This document shows, in pieces, positions 41,553 through 51,300 of a stretch of DNA of 64,000 nucleotides. A program made the position numbers and the translations under genes. The stretch's first letter is position 1; each line of letters starts with the position of its first letter. Origin of the DNA: Phycisphaeraceae bacterium (lineage in GTDB: Bacteria; Planctomycetota; Phycisphaerae; Phycisphaerales; Phycisphaeraceae); contig JANQSF010000157.1 of NCBI GenBank assembly GCA_028284155.1, positions 1 to 64,000 on the forward strand. The letters are read 5' to 3'. The notes below the pieces were generated by a model. That model was not told where the DNA came from. It searched no databases and saw nothing but the letters and a program-made list of their open reading frames with translations.

Positions 41553-41834
41553 ATGACCGACATCGCACCCATCGGATCGAGCCCGACGCAGCCCGTTCAT
41601 CACGACGCTGCCTCTGTCCAGCGGGCTTCTGACGGCCAGGCTGCATCGCCGTCACGCGGCAGCGACCGTGCGGAGATTTCGCAAGTCGCACAATTGCTGA
41701 GCCGGCTGGATGAACTGCCCGACGTCCGCCAGGACCTGATCGAGCGGATCCGGGGTGAGATCGACCGCGGCGGGTACGATTCGTCGGACAAGATCGACGC
41801 GGCCATTGACGCGCTGGCGGACGACCTGAAGTGA
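41553..41834 (+). CDS. flgM: Anti-sigma factor FlgM
   Basis: A 93-residue protein whose C-terminal half (SDRAEISQVAQLLSRLDELP, DVRQDLIERIRGEIDRGGYD, SSDKIDAAIDALADDLK) matches FlgM, the inhibitor of flagellar sigma28. The N-terminal half is polar and probably disordered, as usual. GGCAGGAG precedes ATG 41553. A strong terminator follows, so it is a one-gene unit here. It shows the organism is likely flagellated, which supports the Maf-type gene's role. Confidence 0.88.
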   Translation: MTDIAPIGSSPTQPVHHDAASVQRASDGQAASPSRGSDRAEISQVAQLLSRLDELPDVRQDLIERIRGEIDRGGYDSSDKIDAAIDALADDLK

Positions 41835-41864
41835 CGTGATCAAACCATCCCAAATCGCTCCCTC

Positions 41865-41900
41865 GAGCCGCCGACCCCGCGTCGGCGGCTCTTTTCTTTT
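41865..41900 (+). terminator. Rho-independent terminator after flgM
   Basis: GAGCCGCCGAC at 41865-41875 and GTCGGCGGCTC at 41881-41891 form a perfect 11-bp stem with the loop CCCGC, followed by TTTTCTTTT (41892-41900). Confidence 0.93.
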
Positions 41901-41963
41901 CTGGGGCGTCTCGCGAACTGTTACGATGACGGGCCGTGTTGAATCAAGATGAAGGAGTTCGTC

Positions 41964-44183
41964 ATGGACAGAACGCATTGGGCGGTTATGTGGGGCGCGG
42001 TTATTTGCTACGCGATGGTCGGATGGACGGCCTCGTCACACGCCGAGGCTGCGGATGCGCCTCGGCCGAACATCATCATCATGATGGCCGACGACATGGG
42101 TTGGTCGGACATCGGCTGCTACGGCGGTGAGATCAAGACACCCACGCTCGATCAACTCGCGGCCAAGGGCGTGCGATTTACCCAGTTCTACAACACAGGT
42201 CGTTGCTGCCCGACGCGCGCGGCGTTGCTCACCGGCCTGTACCCGCACCAGGCGGGCATCGGCTGGATGATGAGCGACCAGAAACTGCCCGGCTACCAGG
42301 GCGACTTGAAACGGAATTGTCGAACGATCGCCGAGGTGCTCCGACCCGCCGGCTACCGCACGTACATGTCCGGCAAGTGGCATGTCACGAAGAAGGTGCG
42401 TCCGAACGAGCCGGCTGACAAACACAATTGGCCGTTGCAGCGCGGCTTCGACCGGTTCTTCGGCACGATCCACGGCGCGGGCAGCTTCTATGACCCGAAC
42501 TCGCTGACGCGCGACAACAAGCTGATCGTGCCCGACTCGAAAGACTTCTTCTACACCGACGCGACGGCCGACAACGCGGCGATGTTCATCAAAGATCACA
42601 AGCGCGACCACGCCGACAAGCCGTTCTTTCTTTACGTGTCGTTCACCGCGCCGCATTGGCCCATGCACGCCAGGCCGCACAACATCGCCAAGTACAAGGG
42701 CAAGTACGACTCGGGCTGGGACGCCATGCGTACGGCGCGCTACAAGCGACAACTCGACATGGGCCTGATCGACCCGGCTTGGAAGCTGGCGCCCCGCGAC
42801 CCGCGCGCCGCAGCGTGGGACGACTCGAAGAACGACGCCGACCGCGCATGGCACCTGCGCAATATGGAGGTCTACGCGGCCATGGTCGACTGCATGGACC
42901 AGGGCATCGGCCGGATCGTCGCGTCGTTGAAGGAAACAGGGCAACTCGACAACACGCTCATTCTTTTCCTGGCCGACAACGGCGGCTGCGCCGAAGGCAT
43001 GGGCGGCAACCCGGGCATCCGCTACCGCGACAACAACGGTCGCGACGACCTGAAGCCGATGGGCAAGGACGAACTGCAGTACGACATGATCCCGAAGCGC
43101 ACACGCACCGGCGTCGTGCTCAAGCAGGGCCGGGGCGTGCTGTCCGGCCCGGCCGACACGTACAACGGCTACGGCGTCTGGTGGGCCAACGCGTCCAACA
43201 CGCCGTTCCGCGAGTACAAGCACTGGGTCCACGAAGGCGGCATCAGCTCGCCGCTCGTCGCGCATTGGCCCAAAGGCATCGACGCGTCGCGGCACGGCCA
43301 ACTCGAATCGCAGCCCGGCCACCTGATCGACCTGATGGCGACCTGCGTCGATCTGGCCGGCGCGACGTACCCGAAGCAGGTCGACGGTCGGGCGGTCACA
43401 CCGATGCAGGGTGTTTCACTCCGACCCGCGCTAAGCGGCAAGCCGCTGGGGCGCAAGTCGCCGATCTTCTGGGAGCATGAGGGCAACCGCGCGATGCGAG
43501 ACGGCAAGTGGAAGCTCGTCGCCAAGGGAGCGAACGGCCCGTGGGAGTTGTATGACATCGACGCCGACCGGACGGAGTTGAACAACCTGGCTGAGAAGGA
43601 ACCCGAACGTCTCAAGCAGATGGCCGACGCATGGGAGGCGTGGGCTGTCGAGGCGCTGGTCAAGCCTTGGCCGTGGAACAACCGTGGACGCCGCAACAGG
43701 AATGCCGCGGCTGAATCATTCAGTAAGGAGACGCAATTTACGCTGAAAGCGGGCGACGCATTGCCGCGCGAGAAAGCGCCGATGGTTGCGAACCGCGCGT
43801 GGGCCGTTAACGCGTCGATCGAAAACGCGACGGACGGTGTCGTCGTCGCGCAGGGTGGGTCGTCTCTCGGATGGTCGCTCTACATCGCCAACGGCAAGCC
43901 GGCGGTCGCCGTGAGATCGAACGGCCGACTCACGGTTGCCGTGTCGAAAGACAAGCTGCCGGAAGGCAAGGTCTCGCTCACCGCGAGCCTGTCCAAGCGG
44001 GGAAAACTCACCTTGACGGTCAATGGGAAGACGGCCGCCAAGGTCGATGCGGGCGGCCCGATCCCTTCGATGCCACTCGACGGATTGGACGTCGGTACAG
44101 ACACGGCCGGTCTGGTGGGCGAATACACACAGACCGACTTCAAAGGCAAGATCATCGCGGCGGCGGTGGCGGTTGGGAAGTGA
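41964..44183 (+). CDS. Secreted sulfatase (arylsulfatase family)
   Basis: A 739-residue exported sulfatase. The signal peptide spans about residues 5-30. PNIIIMMADDMGWSDIGCYG holds the Ca2+-binding Asp pair (43-44); RCCPTRAALLTG carries the formylglycine site at Cys81 in C-x-P-x-R. GYRTYMSGKWHVT has a catalytic Lys/His. The late FLADNGGC is the Asp/Asn metal pair, and GEL/DL segments finish the fold. A beta-rich C-terminal extension of 130 residues (FSKETQFTLKAGDALPREKA...) resembles a carbohydrate-binding or LamG-like module. ATG 41964 has AAGGAG upstream. Confidence 0.95.
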   Translation: MDRTHWAVMWGAVICYAMVGWTASSHAEAADAPRPNIIIMMADDMGWSDIGCYGGEIKTPTLDQLAAKGVRFTQFYNTGRCCPTRAALLTGLYPHQAGIGWMMSDQKLPGYQGDLKRNCRTIAEVLRPAGYRTYMSGKWHVTKKVRPNEPADKHNWPLQRGFDRFFGTIHGAGSFYDPNSLTRDNKLIVPDSKDFFYTDATADNAAMFIKDHKRDHADKPFFLYVSFTAPHWPMHARPHNIAKYKGKYDSGWDAMRTARYKRQLDMGLIDPAWKLAPRDPRAAAWDDSKNDADRAWHLRNMEVYAAMVDCMDQGIGRIVASLKETGQLDNTLILFLADNGGCAEGMGGNPGIRYRDNNGRDDLKPMGKDELQYDMIPKRTRTGVVLKQGRGVLSGPADTYNGYGVWWANASNTPFREYKHWVHEGGISSPLVAHWPKGIDASRHGQLESQPGHLIDLMATCVDLAGATYPKQVDGRAVTPMQGVSLRPALSGKPLGRKSPIFWEHEGNRAMRDGKWKLVAKGANGPWELYDIDADRTELNNLAEKEPERLKQMADAWEAWAVEALVKPWPWNNRGRRNRNAAAESFSKETQFTLKAGDALPREKAPMVANRAWAVNASIENATDGVVVAQGGSSLGWSLYIANGKPAVAVRSNGRLTVAVSKDKLPEGKVSLTASLSKRGKLTLTVNGKTAAKVDAGGPIPSMPLDGLDVGTDTAGLVGEYTQTDFKGKIIAAAVAVGK

Positions 44184-44195
44184 TCGCGCTGATCG

Positions 44196-44666
44196 TTAGC
44201 CAATCGTCCCCAGATCATCCGTCAGCAACTTCCGCTCGTCCGCGTCCTCAATCTGTTCCGCCAAGTGCGCCGCCTTGGCCTTGTGACGGTCGCGCGCCGA
44301 CGCGTCGCCAGCGACGTCCGCGGCTCGCGCCACTGCCTCGTGCGCGTAGCCGGTGGTGAACGCGTCCAGACCCTGTGATTCAGACAGGTCGAGTGAACGC
44401 TGCCCGTACCGCGTCGCCTCGTCCGCGCGACCCGCCAACGCATACACGCGCGACAACTGCCACGCGCCGACGGCCAGGTGCTTCGGCTCGCAGTCGTCGC
44501 GTTGCGTCCAGTGGTGGTAAGACGCGTGCGCGAGGTGGATCATCCGCGTGACCTTCGGCTCATCGCGCTCGGGCAGGTCGATGTAGCCCCATGTTTCGTT
44601 GAAGCAGTTGGCGGCAAACCAACGGTGGGCTTGTTGTAGATCGAATGAAGGGGAGTTGTCGGGCAT
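44196..44666 (-). CDS. Small helical (TPR-like) protein, unknown
   Basis: A 156-residue protein with at least three helical pairs: QQAHRWFAANCFNETWGYID, MIHLAHASYHHWTQRDDCEP, LAVGAWQLSRVYALAGRADE and ATRYGQRSLDLSESQGLDAF. The A/L-x-x-A-x-x-Y spacing resembles tetratricopeptide repeats. CGGAG sits upstream of ATG 44666. It is convergent with the sulfatase gene and shares no obvious role with it. A scaffold or regulatory function is likely, with no named family. Confidence 0.75.
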   Translation of the reverse strand: MPDNSPSFDLQQAHRWFAANCFNETWGYIDLPERDEPKVTRMIHLAHASYHHWTQRDDCEPKHLAVGAWQLSRVYALAGRADEATRYGQRSLDLSESQGLDAFTTGYAHEAVARAADVAGDASARDRHKAKAAHLAEQIEDADERKLLTDDLGTIG

Positions 44667-44707
44667 GCGTTGTACTCCGGAGCGAGTCGCGGGAAGGGGG
44701 CAAAGCA

Positions 44708-44890
44708 GGGGAGAAAGGGAGGCGGGGAGAAGGGGAGTACGGGGCAATGACGACGATGGGCCGGTTACGCCGAGCACGGGCGCCAACGCCGCATTTGTCA
44801 TTGGTCATTCGTCATTAGTCAACTGTCATTGAGTCGTGCTCCTGGGCTCCACCTCTCCCATTCTCCCTTTCTCCCCTTCTCCCCGCCTCC
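44708..44890. repeat. Purine/pyrimidine inverted repeat flanking GTCATT array
   Basis: GGAGGCGGGGAGAAGGGGAG at 44718-44737 is the exact complement of 44871-44890. Each lies in a longer purine- or pyrimidine-only tract. Between them, about 44797-44832, the unit GTCATT recurs four times with spacing of 7 to 9 bases. The element fills the gap between two minus-strand genes and could form triplex or hairpin structures. Confidence 0.65.
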
Positions 44891-44895
44891 TCCGC

Positions 44896-45960
44896 TCATC
44901 GCTGATACGCCGGCAGGTAGTGCAGGTACACCTCGAGTGTCATCGCGCCCATCGCGGTGGAGAAACAGTTGGTCGAGCCGTTGTACTTCGCGTCGCCGTA
45001 GCCGGGCCAACTGCCGTCCTCGTTCTGCGTGCCGAGCATGAGCGTGCGGACCTTCGGGTGCCAGTTGGCCCAGCGGTCGCCGCCTGCCTGGTAGTTGGCC
45101 TGCATCGCGTAGTAGCTGAAGTACCAGTAGTGCTCCATCGTCGGCGCGTACTTCTGTTTGTCGAGGTACTTGAACGCGGCCTCGACGGCCGGGTGGTCGA
45201 ACTCGCCCAGCAGTTGCATGCTCAAAATGCCGGCCGTCGTCCGCGCGGGGCCGGCCGCGCCGTAGGGCTGATATGCGAAGCCGCCTTCCTCCGCGATGCA
45301 CGCCTTGACGTAACCGAGCGCGCGCTTGATCGTCTCCTGCGGCACAGTCAGCCGCGCGTTCGTCGCGGCGCGCAGGGCGACCAGTTGCATGACGGTCACG
45401 CTCAGGTCGGCGTCGCCGGGGTAGGGCTGATACCGCCAGCCGCCGTTGCGGCTTTGCGCTTTGACGATCAGGTCGATGGCGCGCTGGCAGTTCTTGCGCA
45501 TGAACAGGCTGGGCAGGTAGCCGTACGCCTCGACCATCGCCAAGGTGGCGTACGCGTGCTCGTACATCGGCCCGTGCGTCGGGTTCGGCGAGCGGTACAT
45601 GCCCATCTCGTCCTGCGTCGCCGCGATGAACGCGACCGCCCGCTCGACCGTCGCGCGGTAAGGCCCGCGACCCGGCACGTGGCCGCGCCCGAGCATCGCC
45701 AACAGGCACACGCCGTTGATCCCATTGTTCTTGCCCAGCCCGCTGGGCCAGGAACCGTCGGCGTGCTGGTGACGCGCCAGGTATTCGACGGCGCGATCGA
45801 CCGCCGCCTCGACACGACGCGTCTGCTGCGCGTCGGGGAGCAGGTCGGGCGCGGCGTCGGTTTGCGCGATCACATGATCGCTGGCGCCGCTCAACGCAAT
45901 GCAGATCGCACCACAAAGCGCGGCGTGGCGAACGAGAGTATGTCGAAGCAATCGACGCAT
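44896..45960 (-). CDS. Prenyltransferase/squalene-cyclase repeat protein
   Basis: A 354-residue exported protein (signal peptide HAALCGAICIALSGASDHVI) built of alpha/alpha-barrel repeats: GSWPSGLGKNNGINGVCLLA, GMYRSPNPTHGPMYEHAYAT, GGWRYQPYPGDADLSVTVMQ, GGFAYQPYGAAGPARTTAGI and GSWPGYGDAKYNGSTNCFST. The QW-type repeats (GG.W or G.W) are as in oxidosqualene cyclase-like proteins; the DDxD catalytic motif is absent, so it is likely non-enzymatic or uses other chemistry. The ATG shares one base with the previous gene's stop (TGATG). It ends the minus-strand membrane cluster. Confidence 0.88.
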   Translation of the reverse strand: MRRLLRHTLVRHAALCGAICIALSGASDHVIAQTDAAPDLLPDAQQTRRVEAAVDRAVEYLARHQHADGSWPSGLGKNNGINGVCLLAMLGRGHVPGRGPYRATVERAVAFIAATQDEMGMYRSPNPTHGPMYEHAYATLAMVEAYGYLPSLFMRKNCQRAIDLIVKAQSRNGGWRYQPYPGDADLSVTVMQLVALRAATNARLTVPQETIKRALGYVKACIAEEGGFAYQPYGAAGPARTTAGILSMQLLGEFDHPAVEAAFKYLDKQKYAPTMEHYWYFSYYAMQANYQAGGDRWANWHPKVRTLMLGTQNEDGSWPGYGDAKYNGSTNCFSTAMGAMTLEVYLHYLPAYQR

Positions 45961-48332
45961 CACATCGACCCCGTCATCCGACGAATCCCGACATCGACGC
46001 AGTATAAACCGACGATCAGCACGAGTGTCAGCCAGTGGTCCCAGACCGCCCGCTCGATCGTGCGGGTGTCGCGCGTCACCTCGCCTTCGATGCGGTCGGC
46101 CAACGTCGCGAGTTGGTCGAGTTCGATCAGCCCGCCGCCCGTCGCGTCGCCGATTGCGCCGAGCGTGTCCCGATCGACGATCGGCCGACGCAGTTCGCGA
46201 CCCGACCCGGCGATGCGCACGGACGCATTGGATCGACTAACACCGTCATAGGTCAACGCGAATCGGCCTGAAGATTCCGCACGCCAGACGGCGCGGTAAC
46301 GCCCCGGGCCGGTGCGCTTGAGTGTCAACGACTCGCCATCGCCCGCCGCGCCGTCGCGCGTGACCTTGACCTTGACCATTTCAGCGTCGATCGGCTCGCC
46401 GCCCGCATCGACCGCGTACAACTCGACAGCCACCGGCTCGCCCGGCTCCGCCCGTTGCGGCGTGACCTCGATCCGGCTTTGCTTGGCGTCCTTGTCCTGC
46501 GGCCGAGCGACGCGTCGGATCGCCTGCCCCCAGAACCGCTCGAACACGTGCTCGCCGATGTTCCGCCGCCAGCGGAACGTCGCGTCGTATCCGACGTAAA
46601 ACACGCGACCCTTGCCGGCCGGCTGCTCAGCGATCAGCGGCGTCTCGTCGCGCGCCGCGACCCGGCGTGCCAGCACGGTCGCGCCAGGTCGCGCTTCCAC
46701 GACGTCGCTCGACCAGAAAAACGTGGGCATCAGGTCCCAAACCGCCCGGTTCTTCGGCCCGCTGTCATAAAGCTGAAAGGCCGGGTGCAGCGCGCCCTCG
46801 CCCGAGAGCTTGAGTCGAAACGGCGCGTAGGCCGGCGCTTCGACCCCACCGGGGGCGCCGCGCGCGTCGGACGTGCGTCGCACGTTGACCGGTAGCAGGT
46901 CGTTCAGCGGGCCTGCCGCGAAGGCATGCGGCATGGCGGTCGGGCCGGCCTGCACGATCAGGCCAACGGCGCGCCGGCGCACCGCCTCGACCAGGCTCTT
47001 CTGCGCAGCCGAGGTCAGCAGCGCGGGCGAGACATCGCCGAGGATCACGACGTGGTAGTCAGACCATCCGTCCACGTCGCGCGGCAGTTTGGCCGCGGCC
47101 GGCAGGTCGTCTGGCTCGACGCCGGCGGCGCGCAACTGCGACGACATGACCAGCGTCGCGTCCGTCCCGCCGTCGCGCCGCAGCGCGTGGTCGAGGAAAC
47201 GGAAGTCCCATCGCGGCACACTTTCGAGATAGAGCACCTTGAACCGGTCGTCGCTCGTCTCGACCTCGATCGTCTGCGCGTTGTTCTGCTTGACCTGCTC
47301 TTCGGGCTGCGGGCTGACGCGCACGGTCAGCGCGTGTCGGCCCGGCGTCGCGGCGCGGTAGTCGAGTTGCACCTGGCGGCGTTCAGCGTCCTGCAACGTG
47401 ATCGACGAGCTGTCGATCACATCGTCGCCGCGCACCAGGTCGACTTGTACCTTGCGGTCGCTGAGGCCGGTCGAGCCGACGGTGGCGATGACCGCGGCCG
47501 TGTCGCCTTGCGTGACTCGTCCCGGCGATAGCACGTCGAGCAGTACGGCGTCCGGCGCGGTCACGTCCGAGCCGACGGGCACAGCCCAGATCGGCCTGCC
47601 TTGATCGCCGTCACGGGCAGCCCACCCGCGCACGACCTGCCGCGGGTCGCTGCCGAATGTCGATCGCCCGTCGCTGACCAGAATGACCGCCGCGACCGTT
47701 CTGCCGGCCGCGTCGTCCACGACCCGCCGCAACGCGTCGCCGATGGCCGTTTCGTCGTCCGCGAATGACGTGGCGTCCGTGTCGCCGGTGATCGATACGA
47801 TGTCGACTTCCCGTATCGTCTTTCGACCGAGCCGATAGGCTCGCAACTCGAAACGCTGCGACAGGTCGTCGATCAGGTCGTCTTGCAAACCCAGCGCGGC
47901 GCGCGCCAGGTCGAGCCGGCTGCGCGTGTTCAGGTCGTCCAACGACTTGACGCGGGTTGCGGCGATGAGCGGTTCGGCGGCGTCCGCGTCGTCGTAGACG
48001 CCGGCCGGCAGTTTCATGCTGGCCGACTCGTCCACAATGAGGGCGACGACGGGTTTGTGTTCGACAGTCGAGGTGAGCCGAACGTGCGGGTCCGCCAGGA
48101 CGAGTACGAGTAGCGCGAGCACGCCGACGCGGCAGACGCTTAACATTGTGCGCGAACGTACGCTCAAGTGCGGCAGCGCGCGGGCATGTCTTTGAACGAT
48201 CCACCACGCAATCGGAATCAGCAACAGCCCGCCGACGATCGCGACCCACGGGCGCGTAAAGAACCAGTCGATCGAGCTTGGCTCGGCGAACGACTCATCC
48301 ACGCGAATCAGTTTCAGCCAGAGCCGGTTCAC
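45960..48332 (-). CDS. Membrane protein with VWA domain and amidotransferase-like domain
   Basis: A 790-residue protein starting with GTG 48332, which overlaps the previous stop (GTGA). Two N-terminal membrane helices (WVAIVGGLLLIPIAWWIV and MLSVCRVGVLALLVLVLAD) are followed by a VWA domain with an intact MIDAS motif DESAS in VVALIVDESASMKL. Next comes a class I glutamine amidotransferase-like region (VLYLESVPRWDFRFLDHALR, DYHVVILGDVSPALL, VGLIVQAGPTAMPHAF), lacking a clear Cys nucleophile. A C-terminal beta domain and final membrane helix follow (LTLVLIVGLYCVDVGI). It belongs to the Bat/aerotolerance-like clusters and probably interacts with the BatA-like and DUF4175-like neighbours. Confidence 0.8.
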   Translation of the reverse strand: MNRLWLKLIRVDESFAEPSSIDWFFTRPWVAIVGGLLLIPIAWWIVQRHARALPHLSVRSRTMLSVCRVGVLALLVLVLADPHVRLTSTVEHKPVVALIVDESASMKLPAGVYDDADAAEPLIAATRVKSLDDLNTRSRLDLARAALGLQDDLIDDLSQRFELRAYRLGRKTIREVDIVSITGDTDATSFADDETAIGDALRRVVDDAAGRTVAAVILVSDGRSTFGSDPRQVVRGWAARDGDQGRPIWAVPVGSDVTAPDAVLLDVLSPGRVTQGDTAAVIATVGSTGLSDRKVQVDLVRGDDVIDSSSITLQDAERRQVQLDYRAATPGRHALTVRVSPQPEEQVKQNNAQTIEVETSDDRFKVLYLESVPRWDFRFLDHALRRDGGTDATLVMSSQLRAAGVEPDDLPAAAKLPRDVDGWSDYHVVILGDVSPALLTSAAQKSLVEAVRRRAVGLIVQAGPTAMPHAFAAGPLNDLLPVNVRRTSDARGAPGGVEAPAYAPFRLKLSGEGALHPAFQLYDSGPKNRAVWDLMPTFFWSSDVVEARPGATVLARRVAARDETPLIAEQPAGKGRVFYVGYDATFRWRRNIGEHVFERFWGQAIRRVARPQDKDAKQSRIEVTPQRAEPGEPVAVELYAVDAGGEPIDAEMVKVKVTRDGAAGDGESLTLKRTGPGRYRAVWRAESSGRFALTYDGVSRSNASVRIAGSGRELRRPIVDRDTLGAIGDATGGGLIELDQLATLADRIEGEVTRDTRTIERAVWDHWLTLVLIVGLYCVDVGIRRMTGSM

Positions 48333-51300
48333 TTGTCCTGCTCGGCGAGTTGGCGAAAGTAGGCGTCGATCAGCGGCTGATAGGCGGCCGGCCCGCGCTC
48401 TTTCATTGCTTCCAGCAGCGGGCGGCGGAGTTCGGGCGGCAGGCGGTAGATCGCCGATCGGCTGCGCGGGTCGATGTCGTCCAGGTCCATGTGCTCGATC
48501 GTGCCGGCACGCGGTTGGCCGTCGTAGGTCGGCTTCGCCGTCGTGCGTTGTGTCTGGTCGCCCTGTTGCGAGCCCTGGTCGCCGTCCTGCTGCGAAGCCT
48601 GCGACTGCTGCATCGACGCGCGATGCGCCATCGCGAGCAACGCGCGGACCTGCGGCGACGACAGCGCATCGATCAGCGACCGCGTCGCGTCGTCGGCCTC
48701 GGGCGCGTCGGGCGCGACCTTTTGCGCTTCGTCCAACGCGCTGCCGACGGCGCCTTGCGACTGCGTGACCTGCTGCGTGGTTCGCCGACCCGCCGCGCCG
48801 TGTGATTCGAGTGACCGCGCCAGGTCGTCCTGATGCTTGGCCAACATGTCGCGCGGCGACGGGCTTTGCTTCGCTTCGGGATCGAGCGGTTGGTCCCACC
48901 AGTCGGGGTCGTCCAGTTGTTGTGCCGCGGCGAGTCGCTTGGCTAATTCGTCCGCCACCTCCTGCGGCGTGCGCTGCTGGCCGTCGGTCGCCAAGTCGAC
49001 GTCGGGTTTGCGCATCGGCGGCGACCAACGCTGCGTTGGCCCCGCGGTCGCGTCGGTCGCGCGGTCGCGCAGCAATTGCTTGGCGCGCATCAGCGCGTCG
49101 AACGCCTGCGGGTCAAGCCCCTGCTGCAGGTCGCTCAGGTGCCGCAACGCCGAGCCGTCGGCACGCAGCGTCTTGTCACGCAGGCCGGTAGCCTCAGCCG
49201 CGAGGTGGCTCAGCTCCTGCCGTTGAATCTCCAGCCGACCGCCCAGCCCACCGAGTTGCCGCATGGCCTGCTGTGCACGCATCTTGGCCAGCAGTAACCG
49301 CATCATGCGCTCGACCTGCTGTGGGTCGTTCGCCAAGCCCTGGTGCGCGGCGAGCATCTGCATGAGCTGCTTGTGCAACGCGGCCAACTGCGCGGCATCG
49401 TCGCCCGCGGCATTGAGCTCTTGCATCTTCTGCAACGACGACTGCGCGCCTGCGTTCATTGCGGCGCGGTCCTGCGCGAGCTGTTGCAGACGCTGCGCGA
49501 TCGATGACAAGACCTGCGACGACAACGGCGCGGCCGTGGGCGACTGCTTCGCGTCGGACGCGGCCTGGTCGAATCGGCCGGCTAACTCGCCCGCCTCCTG
49601 CTGTTGCTTCTTTAACAGCGCGTCAAGCTCGGCGGCCTGCTGGCGTTGCTCAGCCGCCAGCGCCTGGTCGAACTGCTCAAGGAACTTCTGCATGTCCTTC
49701 GGCGCGACGTCGGAACCGTCGGGGTTTTTCAAGCCGCCCTTGTTCTGGGCGAACGGCTTGACCCCGTCGGGCAGGTTGGCCATCAGCTCGGCCATCTTCT
49801 GATCAACAAGCTTCTGCGTGTCGGCCAATTGGTTCAGTCGATCGGCCAGCGCCTTGTAACGCGCTTCTTCGTCCGTCGCGTCGGCCAGTTGCGGATCGAC
49901 GCCGAGCGCCACGCGCTGCGGGGCGGTTACGGTGATCTGGTCCTTGCGGTCGCGCGCGGCGACACGGTAATACAGCACGTCACCGCGCTGCATCGCCGAC
50001 GTGTCGAGAATCAATGTCTGGTAATGACGTGTGACAACCTCGTCGAACGTCGTGGTCGTCGCGGCGCTGCGCCACTGTTGGCCGTCGATGCTCGTCTGCA
50101 AACGGATCGACGCCAGGGCGAAGTCGTCGTTGGCGCGGACCATGACGGGCACGGGCGCGGCCTTGCCGAGCGTCGCGACCTTGCCCGGCCGATCGATCGC
50201 GACCTGCGGCGGCGCGTCAGCCAACGCCGTGACCGCCAGCGGCCGCGTCGGCACGCTCGCGTGGCCGAGCCGATTGAAGAACACAGCCGACATTTGCGCG
50301 TCGCTTGTGACTTGGATGTCGGACGACCAGTCGTCACCGTTGCGCGTCATCTCGACCGTGCGCACGAGGTCTAGCTTGGTCGTCTTGATCTGCTGCGGCC
50401 GACGTGTGAGGTAGCCGAGCCGATCGAACCACACACGGCCCTGCCCGGCGGTGAACGTCGCGCCCGTCAGCTTTACGCCCGTCTTGGCGCTGTCGCCGAG
50501 CCGTTCCATTGGGACTTGGAGTCGCGACCACGCTTGGCCCGACGCGAGCGACGGCAACTCGCCGGCGTGGATGCGCACGGCTTTGTCGTTTGCCGTGTTC
50601 ACATCTTCTTCCGGCTCGCCCCACGTGAGTCGGTACGACTGTTCGCCGCTGCGAACGATGAGCGTGACCTGTTGCGGCGGCTCTTCGGGGTCGAGGTGGA
50701 CGTAGACGAACAACGACGCGCCGGCCGGCGCGTCGAGTGGCTGCAGGCGCGTGTCAAAGCCGTACGGCTGACCTTGCCAATCGAAGGTGTGCGACTGACG
50801 CCCACTGAAGGCCGTCTCGTTCGTCCACTTCCACTTGCCCACAAGCGCCGCGTCGGCCGGCACTTCGTCGTCGACCCAAACGATCTCGCGCGTGACCGTG
50901 CGCCCCGTCGGCCGAGTCGTCGCGCGGTAGACGCGCAGCTCGCCGCGTGTCGCGTCGTCGGTGACCTGCGCACGCAAGGCGAGTCGCGAGCCGATCACAG
51001 CCGACGCCTCGTCCGCGTCGTGCGGTATGACCTGAGCGGTGTCGTCGTTCAGATAGTCGGGTTGATGCACGGTCGCCTGCAACGATGTGACGATCGGCCG
51101 ACGAGCCACGGCAATGCCGTACACGTCCGACCACGTGCCGCCGCCGACGAGTTGGTACTCGCAGTCGGCGTCGAGGCCGGTCAACTCGAGCGTGTAGCTG
51201 GTGTCGTCTTGCCGTCGCATGGCCAGGTCGCGCCACTCGCCGCCAACCGGTCGCATGCGGAAGGTCAGTTCTTCGATGGCTCGACCGTCGGTCGTTGCAT

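Noticed and set aside
42036..43322. 428-codon minus-strand frame opposite the sulfatase
   Set aside because: No motif or start signal; the sulfatase frame carries the full active site.
48332..49028. N-terminal extension of the VWA/amidotransferase gene
   Set aside because: The extra 232 codons are Arg/Gly/Ala-rich and read out of frame across the end of the neighbouring DUF4175-like gene; GTG 48332 with a GTGA overlap is far more likely.
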